Below, piece by piece: positions 55,310-63,007 of a stretch of 64,000 nucleotides of DNA. The notes under the pieces were generated by a model. It ran no database searches. It was given only the letters and a program-made list of their open reading frames with translations, and had not been told where the DNA came from. The DNA comes from Hyphococcus sp. Lineage in GTDB: Bacteria; Pseudomonadota; Alphaproteobacteria; Caulobacterales; Parvularculaceae. The position numbers and the translations under genes are program-made. The stretch lies in NCBI GenBank assembly GCA_021776375.1, contig JAJFGA010000043.1, positions 1 through 64,000 of the forward strand, written 5' to 3'. Position 1 is the first letter of the stretch. Every line of letters begins with the position of its first letter.

Positions 55310-55334
55310 GTTGTGATATTATTATTAACACAAC
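55310..55334. promoter_or_regulatory. Inverted repeat GTTGTG-N13-CACAAC
   Basis: Perfect 6-bp arms around an AT-only 13-bp spacer, about 22 bp before the small membrane protein gene. A typical operator geometry for a dimeric regulator; the regulator is unknown. Confidence 0.5.
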
Positions 55335-55518
55335 TATAGGTTATGTTGGCTTTTGCCGTGCGAAGCGCAAAGCTCTATTTTTCCACAAGGCCGGCATGCG
55401 ACAAAGGTTGCAGGCGCTATTCTAGGGCGGCTCACGCATTGAGCTTGTTGTCTTAATCGCTTAAGAATCGGTCGAAATTTAGCATTTCGGGCTTCTGTTT
55501 CTCACATTTGAAAGCGCT

Positions 55519-55590
55519 ATGAGCTTGCTGAAATTATACGATCCTGCCTTGGCCAAATATGGCGTGCTGTCAGCAAAGGCAGCCCGGTGA
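55519..55590 (+). CDS. Possible 23-residue upstream ORF before ratA
   Basis: ATG at 55519 reads MSLLKLYDPALAKYGVLSAKAAR-stop, and its TGA overlaps the GTG start of the RatA-like gene. It lacks a good RBS. It could couple translation to ratA, or be chance. Below the ORF track cut-off. Confidence 0.3.
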   Translation: MSLLKLYDPALAKYGVLSAKAAR

Positions 55591-56042
55591 CGTCACGGAC
55601 CACCTTGACCGATGTCCCCTATAGCGCAGCGCAGATGTTTGATCTGGTCGCTGATGTTGAGAGGTATCCGGAGTTTTTGCCCTGGTGCATTGCGCTGCGT
55701 GTTCTCAATAAGGATCTGTCTGAAGCGGGGGGAAAGCTGTGCGCTGAGATGATCGTCTCCTATAAGGTTTTTCGCGAACAGTTTAAAAGCGACGTCGCTT
55801 TAGACGTCGCGGACAAAAAGGTTGACGTTTATTATATCGACGGCCCGTTCCGGCGGCTGCACAATCGGTGGCGGTTTGAAGATAATACCCATGGCGGATC
55901 GACCATTCATTTTTTCATCGAGTTTGAATTTCGCAACATCCTCTTGCAATCGACGGCGCGCGCTGTTTTTGAAAAAGCGTTCGCGCGTATGAGTGAGGCG
56001 TTTGTCGCCCGCGCCGACGATCTTTATGGGCGCCCCCGTTGA
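55587..56042 (+). CDS. ratA: RatA/COQ10-like SRPBCC protein
   Basis: 151 residues of the START-like RatA/COQ10 family (YSAAQMFDLVADVERYPEFLPWCIALRVL...FRRLHNRWRFEDN). E. coli RatA binds 50S subunits; mitochondrial COQ10 binds ubiquinone. For bacterial genes near lipA the true role is uncertain. The GTG start overlaps the tiny upstream ORF. Confidence 0.85.
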   Translation: MTSRTTLTDVPYSAAQMFDLVADVERYPEFLPWCIALRVLNKDLSEAGGKLCAEMIVSYKVFREQFKSDVALDVADKKVDVYYIDGPFRRLHNRWRFEDNTHGGSTIHFFIEFEFRNILLQSTARAVFEKAFARMSEAFVARADDLYGRPR

Positions 56043-56074
56043 AGGCGCCGCAGTTTGTAAAAAGGAAGGCGTCG

Positions 56075-56923
56075 ATGAAGTATCGCCATCGCATTTGTGG
56101 ATTGTTGGGTGCGCTTCTCGGCGTCTCTTCGTTGCCGGCGCTGGCTCTTGGTGGTGAGCTGTTTGAAGCACGCCAGATTGCCAAGAGCTGTAAAAGCGCC
56201 GCGTCTGTATCGCTCGCTTCGTTTAAAGAGCGTGATGTGTTGTGCTTGCGAGGCGAGATCGACAAGCGGATGGAAGAGGAAATCACGCGGCGCCTCAGGC
56301 TTCGTCCCCGAAATCTGGCGGTGGTGGTCGACAGCGCTGGCGGTTCGGTTGCTCGCGCGATCAACATTGCGGATCTATTATCGCCGCATGGCTTTGACCT
56401 GATTGTCGCCAAAGCGTGCTATTCGAGCTGCGCCAATTATCTCTTCGTCGCCGCCGGCCGGAAATTCCTGTTAGAGGGCGCCGACATTGGCTGGCACGGC
56501 TCGACCGCGCCGCGCAGTTTTGATCGCTATATCGATATCTTCTTCGCTAAGGACAAACCGCTTGGCGCGTCGGCGCGACAAAAATTACGTAAACGCTATG
56601 AAGCGTCGAAACGTGCGCAGGAAGACTTCGTTCGGAAGTATAAAATTTCCGAGGATATCTATTTTGTGCACTGGAACGCCTACGCCTGCGCCGCTGGCGC
56701 GCCAACCTGGAACAATTATCGCGGCGCGCAAGGCCAGCGCGTCTTTAGCGTGCGCTGGCGGCCGTCCTTGTCGAGCATGGAAAATCGATTTGGGATAGCA
56801 AATGTCACGGCGACGACGCCGGGCAATTATGCAGACAATTTTGTTTCGGTGACGCTGGATGACGGCAAACGAGAGTTGGTCAGCGTATCTGATCGATGCC
56901 TGTTCAAGCCGCAGCCGCGTTGA
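56075..56923 (+). CDS. Periplasmic ClpP/crotonase-fold protein (COG3904-like)
   Basis: 282 residues from ATG at 56075 (AAGGAAGG upstream). Signal peptide MKYRHRICGLLGALLGVSSLPALA. LAVVVDSAGGSVARAINIADLLSPHGFDLIVAKACYSSCANYLFVAAGRKFLLEGADIGWHGS is the ClpP-like core, with a Gly-rich turn, a Ser in CYSSCANY and HG following. Bacterial relatives are uncharacterised; a catalytic triad is not proven. A cysteine pair in CYSSC could form a disulfide in the periplasm. Confidence 0.75.
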   Translation: MKYRHRICGLLGALLGVSSLPALALGGELFEARQIAKSCKSAASVSLASFKERDVLCLRGEIDKRMEEEITRRLRLRPRNLAVVVDSAGGSVARAINIADLLSPHGFDLIVAKACYSSCANYLFVAAGRKFLLEGADIGWHGSTAPRSFDRYIDIFFAKDKPLGASARQKLRKRYEASKRAQEDFVRKYKISEDIYFVHWNAYACAAGAPTWNNYRGAQGQRVFSVRWRPSLSSMENRFGIANVTATTPGNYADNFVSVTLDDGKRELVSVSDRCLFKPQPR

Positions 56924-56946
56924 AACCCCGCTAGCCAAGGCTTAGA

Positions 56947-57429
56947 TCATCGCCCGATGATCTCGTCGAGCGCGCGGAGGATAAGCTGTAAGGCTTTTTG
57001 AGCGGCCTCGGTCCTGACGAAATCACGCGACCTGGCCTCGAAGATATGGTTCTCGGTTTGAACGCCGTCCCCGCGCCGGGCGAGGCCGAACCACACCAGA
57101 CCAACCGGCTTTGAAGCGCCGCCGCCAGTTGGCCCGGCGATGCCGGTGACGGAAACCGCGATGTCGGCGCGCGAGTGTTGCAGCGCGCCGGCGGCCATGG
57201 CGCCAGCGACTTCCTCGCTGACTGCGCCGTGCTCATCGATCAGCGCCATCGCTACGCCAAGCATCTCGTGTTTGGCCTCGTTGGTGTAGGTGACAAAGCC
57301 GCGATCAACGACAGCCGAAGAGCCGGCAATATCGGTGAGCGCTGCGGTGATCATACCGCCGGTGCAGGATTCCGCTGTAGCGACCATGAAGCCGTTGGCG
57401 CTTGCCTTGTCGATAATGGCTTGCGCCAA
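56947..57429 (-). CDS. CinA C-terminal domain protein (NMN amidohydrolase)
   Basis: 160 residues of the stand-alone PncC/CinA domain: MVATAESCTGGMITAALTDIAGSSAVVDRGFVTYTNEAKHEMLGV and VSVTGIAGPTGGGASKPVGLV. It deamidates nicotinamide mononucleotide in NAD recycling. The annotated start is TTG at 57429 without an RBS; the frame stays open upstream with family-like residues (ATDQHILSLAQ), so the true N-terminus may begin at a rarer codon further up. Confidence 0.88.
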   Translation of the reverse strand: MAQAIIDKASANGFMVATAESCTGGMITAALTDIAGSSAVVDRGFVTYTNEAKHEMLGVAMALIDEHGAVSEEVAGAMAAGALQHSRADIAVSVTGIAGPTGGGASKPVGLVWFGLARRGDGVQTENHIFEARSRDFVRTEAAQKALQLILRALDEIIGR

Positions 57430-57490
57430 TGAGAGTATGTGTTGGTCTGTGGCTATTTTTTGAATCTCCGTTACGGCGCGCTAGTGTCGG

Positions 57491-58210
57491 TTACTGATCT
57501 TGAAAAGTAATAACAAAACTATCGAGCGATCGCTTCGTTACACTATCGGAGAAAAGTTCATATTTTTCAGTCAGCGGATCGCCATCAGGAAAATCCGCAA
57601 GCGTCCAGCCATGATCAGCCACCGGCTCTATATAAAAAATAATCAACTCATGGCGCCGCTCGTCGCCAAGGGCTGTTCCAAAACGTGACATGATGAGTTC
57701 GCCATCAATCGCATAGCCTTTGTCTGCAAACATGTTCAGCGTTGCCGCTGCTTCAAGACCGGGATTGTCGCGGGCCGACGCCGCATTGTCGAAGGCCCAA
57801 GTGTTGTGGACAAAACTTTTGCCGCCAAGGTCAATCCGTTTCGGTGAAAATTTGTAATTGGCGCCGGATAAATTCGCCCCGGGGAGGGCGATATTATACT
57901 GGCCGTCGGCGTCGTCGAGAAACCCCTCGAACTGCACGATGATCAACTTTGTAACACGCCCTTCGTGTGCAACCACCCAATGGTGGCGCTCTGCTAATGC
58001 GATGCCTTTGACAGTCAGCGTTACGGAACCAACATACTCAAATGCGTCATCGGGCTTAAACCGCATAGCTGGGTTGGTTGATGAAACCAGGGCGCCATCT
58101 TGCAGCGTGCGTAATTTCTCAGCGGTTTGCTCGGCGACTTCTGTGCGTTCGCACGCAAATGTGAAAGACGCCAATAAGATGACTGCCGCAACCAATGTTA
58201 ATTTCTTCAT
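57491..58210 (-). CDS. Hypothetical lipoprotein-like envelope protein
   Basis: 239 residues, ATG at 58210 overlapping the ispDF stop (ATGA). MKKLTLVAAVILLASFTFAC ends at a likely lipid-modified cysteine. The mature part has a beta-rich pattern (VGSVTLTVKGIALAERHHWVVAHEGRVTKLIIVQFEGFL). No family recognised. Translational coupling suggests expression with ispDF, although a functional link is not evident. Confidence 0.7.
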   Translation of the reverse strand: MKKLTLVAAVILLASFTFACERTEVAEQTAEKLRTLQDGALVSSTNPAMRFKPDDAFEYVGSVTLTVKGIALAERHHWVVAHEGRVTKLIIVQFEGFLDDADGQYNIALPGANLSGANYKFSPKRIDLGGKSFVHNTWAFDNAASARDNPGLEAAATLNMFADKGYAIDGELIMSRFGTALGDERRHELIIFYIEPVADHGWTLADFPDGDPLTEKYELFSDSVTKRSLDSFVITFQDQ

Positions 58211-59415
58211 TGTTTTATCTCCGATTGGGGAAGCGCAACCGTTGCCGTCGCCATCGCGGCAATGCCTTCACGCCTGCCGGTAAAGCCCAATTGTTCCGTG
58301 GTCGTTGCTTTGACAGAAATCCGCGCTGTTTCAATTTTCAAAATTTCGCCCAGCGCCGCACGCATTTTCTCTCGATGGGGCCCGATCTTCGGCGCTTCGC
58401 AAATCAGCGTCACGTCGCAATGGCTAATGCGGCCTGTATGTGCGGCGACCAGATCGCGCGCCTTGGCCAGGAAAACGTTTGACGCAACGCCCTTCCATTG
58501 TGGGTCACTCGGTGGGAAATGATCGCCGATATCGCCTTCGCCGATAGCGCCAAGAATGGCGTCGGTGAGCGCGTGCATGCCGGCATCGGCGTCGGAATGG
58601 CCTTTGAGCTTTTTGTCATGGGGGATTTCAACACCGCAAAGAATGACGGCGTCGCCATCTTCAAAGGCGTGAACGTCAAAGCCGTGACCGGTGCGGTATT
58701 CCATCTCGTCTACTTTCCGTCGCAGCAGAATTTCGGCCATGCCAAAATCTTCCGCCTGGGTGATTTTCATATTGTCTGGCGAACCGGCGACCAGCGCGAC
58801 GCGCATTTGCGCGGCTTCCGCAACTGCGGCGTCGTCGGTCAGCACCTCGCCTTGGGCCGCGCGATGGGCGCTGAGGATTTTATCATAGCCAAAGCCTTGC
58901 GGCGTTTGCGCCCGCCACAACCCGTCGCGCGGCACAGTTGCGTCAATCAATGCGCCGGCGCTCGCGCGCTTAATCGTGTCGTGCATGGGCAGGGCGGCGA
59001 TTGCCCCGTCATGGGTTTGCAACGCGGCGATGACGCGGGTGATGGTCGGCGCATCGATAAACGGTCTTGCCGCATCGTGGATGAGAACATGAGCGGGCGC
59101 GTTCGCCTCAAGGCTTTCAATACCGATGCGCACCGAGTCCTGGCGCTGGGCGCCGCCATCGACCGGCGGCATAAGTTTAGGGTGCGCCAGCAGCCCGGCC
59201 ATCGCTTCTTCATAAACATCGTGATCATCGCGATGAATGATGATGCGCACAGCATCGATATCGCGGTGGTTAAGAAAAGCCTCCGCCGTCCAGGCGATTA
59301 CCGCCCGCTGCCCAAGCGTGCGATATTGCTTCGGCCCGCCAGCGCCAGCCCGCGCGCCGCGCCCGGCGGCGACAATGATGGCGATAGTGTCCGGCTTTTC
59401 CATGTGCAAACTCAT
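58207..59415 (-). CDS. ispDF: Bifunctional IspD/IspF enzyme
   Basis: 402 residues. The N-terminal half is the MEP cytidylyltransferase (VAAGRGARAGAGGPKQYRTLG, DAARPFI); the C-terminal half (from about residue 242) is the MEcPP synthase (GHGFDVHAFEDGDAVILCGVEIPHDKKLKGHSDADAGMHALTDAILGAIGEGDIGDHFPPSD). The fusion carries two steps of isoprenoid synthesis and is common in alphaproteobacteria. Start at 59415 or 59403; neither has a clear RBS. Confidence 0.95.
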   Translation of the reverse strand: MSLHMEKPDTIAIIVAAGRGARAGAGGPKQYRTLGQRAVIAWTAEAFLNHRDIDAVRIIIHRDDHDVYEEAMAGLLAHPKLMPPVDGGAQRQDSVRIGIESLEANAPAHVLIHDAARPFIDAPTITRVIAALQTHDGAIAALPMHDTIKRASAGALIDATVPRDGLWRAQTPQGFGYDKILSAHRAAQGEVLTDDAAVAEAAQMRVALVAGSPDNMKITQAEDFGMAEILLRRKVDEMEYRTGHGFDVHAFEDGDAVILCGVEIPHDKKLKGHSDADAGMHALTDAILGAIGEGDIGDHFPPSDPQWKGVASNVFLAKARDLVAAHTGRISHCDVTLICEAPKIGPHREKMRAALGEILKIETARISVKATTTEQLGFTGRREGIAAMATATVALPQSEIKQ

Positions 59416-59472
59416 TTGTAAGCTGTTGGTTTAACGGCTAAACACCCTCGTAGCCAAGGACGCTTAAGAAGA

Positions 59473-60483
59473 ATGTTTTCAATCAACGGCATAAACCTTT
59501 CCAACGCGGTGATCGCAGCGCCGATGTCCGGCATCAGCGATTTACCGTTCCGGCGGGCGGCGGCGCGCCTCGGTGCGGGGATGGTTGTTTCGGAAATGGT
59601 CGCCAGCATTGAACTGGCGCGGGCGCGGCCGGATGTGGTGCGCCGGACGGCTAGTGACGGGGCCATCTTCCCATTGGTGATCCAGCTTGCCGGGCGCGAA
59701 GCGCAGTGGATGGCGCAAGGCGCAAGGCTTGCCGAGGCTGCCGGCGCCGACATCATCGATATCAATATGGGCTGTCCGTCGCGGCAGGTGACCGGCGCGG
59801 CGTCCGGTTCGGCGTTGATGCGCGATCTGGACCACGCCTTGCGGCTGATTGAGGCAAGCGTGGCGGCGACGTCAAAGCCGGTGTCGCTGAAAATGCGTCT
59901 TGGCTGGGACCATGATTGCCTCAATGCGGCTGAGCTTGCAGCAAGGGCGCAAAGCGCCGGCGTGCAGATGATTACTGTCCATGGCCGCACACGCTGCCAG
60001 TTTTTTACCGGCAAGGCCGACTGGTCCGCCCTGCGCGCGGTAAAGGAGGCGGTCGAAATACCCATTATCGTTAACGGCGATATCGTCGATGATGCGACTG
60101 CGCGCGACGCCTTGTCCCAGTCCGGCGCTGACGGCGTGATGATCGGGCGGGCGATGATCGGCCGGCCATGGCTCGCCGGCGTTGTGGCGAGGGCGTTGGC
60201 GACTGGCGAGGCGATGACGCCGCCGTCGCTGGACGCCCAGAAAGACGCAGCGCTGGTGCATTATGCTGAGACTATCGCCCATTATGGCGCGCCGCTCGGT
60301 GTCAGGATGGCGCGAAAACACCTTGCCGCTTATGTCGATCATGCGCCGATTGATATTGATCCGGCGTTGCGCCGGGCGTTCCGGGCGGCCATCTGCCGGA
60401 TCGCGGCGCCGGAACGGGCTGCGGAAGCCTTGAGCGCCTTTTTTGAGCGTGATGACGCCACACTTGAATGCTTCGCCGCCTGA
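59473..60483 (+). CDS. dusB: tRNA-dihydrouridine synthase
   Basis: 336 residues. INGINLSNAVIAAPMSGISDLPFRR, the DINMGCPSRQVTG motif with the catalytic Cys, KMRLGWD, HGRTRCQFF, and NGDIVDDATARDAL for FMN. It reduces uridines in tRNA D loops. Also called nifR3. In many alphaproteobacteria ntrBC and ntrYX follow; here only ntrYX does. Confidence 0.95.
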   Translation: MFSINGINLSNAVIAAPMSGISDLPFRRAAARLGAGMVVSEMVASIELARARPDVVRRTASDGAIFPLVIQLAGREAQWMAQGARLAEAAGADIIDINMGCPSRQVTGAASGSALMRDLDHALRLIEASVAATSKPVSLKMRLGWDHDCLNAAELAARAQSAGVQMITVHGRTRCQFFTGKADWSALRAVKEAVEIPIIVNGDIVDDATARDALSQSGADGVMIGRAMIGRPWLAGVVARALATGEAMTPPSLDAQKDAALVHYAETIAHYGAPLGVRMARKHLAAYVDHAPIDIDPALRRAFRAAICRIAAPERAAEALSAFFERDDATLECFAA

Positions 60484-60582
60484 TCGTCACACGACGTATT
60501 ACCGACTGTTTCATTTTAGCCACATTTGTGTTGATTTCTTGCAACAATCGACGCAGCATCACCCGTGGTTCGTGGCTTGCAC

Positions 60583-60598
60583 TGGTTTGCAGCTTGCA
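60583..60598 (+). promoter_or_regulatory. Sigma54-like promoter motif upstream of ntrY
   Basis: TGGTTTGCAGCTTGCA has GG and GC exactly 10 bp apart and matches TGG----G----TTGCA of the sigma54 consensus except in the CAC positions. It lies about 70 bp before the ntrY start. Confidence 0.35.
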
Positions 60599-60668
60599 GG
60601 CGGCTAATCAGCCACGGCTCCGGCGTGGGCGACTTTGCTAGCGCACACAACCGGAGGGACGAGAATAT

Positions 60669-62984
60669 TTGAGATCCGCAGGACGGCGTGAGTTGGGTTT
60701 AGAAGATCATATCGAGGGCAAGGCAGGCGGCGCAGAGGCTGGTGCGCGCGGCGCCGCGCGTTTCCTGCCGCAATGGGCGTTGTCGAATACAACGGCGGCG
60801 GCGGCTTTGTTCGGCGCGGGCGGCGTTGCCTTCCTGACGACCTGGTTTTTGATGTCGCCGCTGGTCGAGCGCGTCGACCGCGCCTTCCTGACGTGGATGG
60901 TGGTTGGCAATATTGTCATTGCTGCAGGCTTTGCGATTCTGATCGGCGTGCGGCTGTGGCATGTGTTGTCGGAGCGCCGCGATCAGCTTGCCGGCTCGCG
61001 CACCCACCTTCAGCTTGTCGGCATCTTCTCCGCGCTTGCAGTAGTCCCGGCAATTATTGCGTTTTTGTTTGCATTCACCATTTTGCGCACCAGCCTCAAT
61101 GATGTCTTCAGTGAGCGGATTGATAATTATCAAAATACGGCACGCGACCTAGCCAATGGCATCGTCGATATGCGCAGGGTCGAGCATGAACAGACCATGC
61201 GCGAAATTGCCTTCGACATTAGTCGTCAGGAAGAGGCCGGCCTTGGGTTTACAGAAACGCCGATCAGTTTCCGGCGCTACCTTTTTGCGCAAGCGCAGGT
61301 GCGCGGGCTTTCAGCGCTCTATCTGATCGACGGTGATATGCGCATCATGGTCCGCACCGAGGTTGAGCCCGGCAGTTACAATCTGCCATCGGCGGAAAAT
61401 CTTGAAAAAGTCCAGTCCGCAAACCTACCCGGCGAGGTGTTTTTCTTCGGCGTGAATGACGCCGCAACATTCGATACATTTGTTGGTGCGTTGGGGCTTG
61501 CCTATTATGATGGCGGCACGCTGATCGCCTATCGCTCGATTGACGCCCAGACCGCAGGGCGCCTGGTCGCCACGCGCAGCGTTGTCGCCGATTGGGAGGA
61601 TGCAAAGCTCGGCCGCTCACGGCTCGAGCGAGTGTTCCTGCTTGGCTATATCGTGCTGGCGGTGATTATCCTTTTTGGGGCCATTTGGCTCGCGCTGTGG
61701 GCGGCGACACGTCTGGTTCAGCCGATCACGCGGCTTGTCGATATGGCCGGACGGGTCTCCGGCGGCGCGCTCGATGCGCGTGTTGAAGTGCACCAGAACG
61801 ACGGTGAACTTGGCGTTCTCGCTCGCTCCATGAACCATATGACCGCCCAGTTGCAGACCCAGCGTGACGACCTCATCGACACCAACAGGCAGTTTGATGA
61901 ACGTCGGCGATTTACCGAGGCGGTCTTGTCCGGCGTATCGGCGGGCGTCATCGGTCTTGCTGAAGGGGGCCGGATTACGATTGCAAACAAGTCTGCGGCC
62001 GAACTTCTCAGCGAAGATGCCGGCCGGATCACAGGCCAGAATATCAAAACCGTGATGCCGGAATTATGCGCCCTTCTTGAGGCGTCTTCGGCCTCGTCCT
62101 TCGCTGAGGTTGGCGATCAGATCAATTTGACGCGCCATGGCCGCATGCAGACGCTAAATGTCCGTATCGTGAAGGACATCGTCGATGGGCGCAAACGCTT
62201 CGTTGCGACATTTGACGATATAACCCAACTGATTTCCGCCCAGCGCAACGCTGCCTGGGGCGATGTTGCGCGCCGTATCGCGCATGAAATTAAAAACCCG
62301 CTCACCCCGATCCAGCTGTCGGCCGAAAGATTGCGGCGGAAATATCTGAACGAAGTCACATCGACGCCGGAAGTGTTTGACAAATGTACCGAAACAATCA
62401 TCCGCCAGGTCAACGACATTGGCCGCATGGTCGACGAATTCTCTTCCTTTGCGCGGATGCCCAAGCCGGTGATCGGCAGGGAAGACTTGCGCGAACTGGT
62501 GAAAGCGGCGGTTTTCCCGCAGAAAGTGACCTTTCCTGAGATTGAATTCATTATTGAAGCGCCGGATGCGCCGGTGGTTGCCGAATGTGACGGCCGGTTG
62601 CTGGTGCAGGCGTTTTCCAATCTGTTGAAGAATGCGGGTGAGGCCGTTACCGCGCGGCTTGCCGATACGGATGATGCAACGCCCGGCAAGATCAAAGTGG
62701 AAATCACTGTCGATGACGGCATTTCCAAAATTCATTTTATCGACAATGGCGTTGGACTGCCCGAGGCGGAACGCCACCGCCTTACCGAGCCCTATATGAC
62801 GACGCGAACCAAAGGCACCGGCCTTGGTCTTGCGATCGTTAAAAAGGTCGCCGAAGATCATGGCGGCGCATTAGATTTTTCAGATGACAGATCATTAGGA
62901 AGCAAAGGCGCGCGGATCACGATGACGTTGCCGTGCGCAGAAGAAGAAATGGCGGTCGCAAGTAGTCCCGCGGCGGCTGAGTAG
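60669..62984 (+). CDS. ntrY: Nitrogen-response sensor kinase NtrY
   Basis: 771 residues: N-terminal membrane helices (two before residue 110, another about 330-350), a periplasmic region, HAMP (ITRLVDMAGRVSGGALDARVEV), PAS-like domain, HisKA with IAHEIKNPLTPIQLSAERLRRKY, and HATPase ending NGVGLPEAERHRLTEPYMTTRTKGTGLGLAIVKKVAEDHGG. It phosphorylates NtrX in response to a nitrogen or redox signal. The TTG start is 11 bp after GGAGGGA. Confidence 0.93.
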   Translation: MRSAGRRELGLEDHIEGKAGGAEAGARGAARFLPQWALSNTTAAAALFGAGGVAFLTTWFLMSPLVERVDRAFLTWMVVGNIVIAAGFAILIGVRLWHVLSERRDQLAGSRTHLQLVGIFSALAVVPAIIAFLFAFTILRTSLNDVFSERIDNYQNTARDLANGIVDMRRVEHEQTMREIAFDISRQEEAGLGFTETPISFRRYLFAQAQVRGLSALYLIDGDMRIMVRTEVEPGSYNLPSAENLEKVQSANLPGEVFFFGVNDAATFDTFVGALGLAYYDGGTLIAYRSIDAQTAGRLVATRSVVADWEDAKLGRSRLERVFLLGYIVLAVIILFGAIWLALWAATRLVQPITRLVDMAGRVSGGALDARVEVHQNDGELGVLARSMNHMTAQLQTQRDDLIDTNRQFDERRRFTEAVLSGVSAGVIGLAEGGRITIANKSAAELLSEDAGRITGQNIKTVMPELCALLEASSASSFAEVGDQINLTRHGRMQTLNVRIVKDIVDGRKRFVATFDDITQLISAQRNAAWGDVARRIAHEIKNPLTPIQLSAERLRRKYLNEVTSTPEVFDKCTETIIRQVNDIGRMVDEFSSFARMPKPVIGREDLRELVKAAVFPQKVTFPEIEFIIEAPDAPVVAECDGRLLVQAFSNLLKNAGEAVTARLADTDDATPGKIKVEITVDDGISKIHFIDNGVGLPEAERHRLTEPYMTTRTKGTGLGLAIVKKVAEDHGGALDFSDDRSLGSKGARITMTLPCAEEEMAVASSPAAAE

Positions 62985-63007
62985 AAAAGTGAAAAGAGCG
63001 TATACAG

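Noticed and set aside
58498-59421. 307-residue plus-strand ORF opposite ispDF
   Set aside because: Antisense shadow of a certain gene in a GC-rich genome; no family features.
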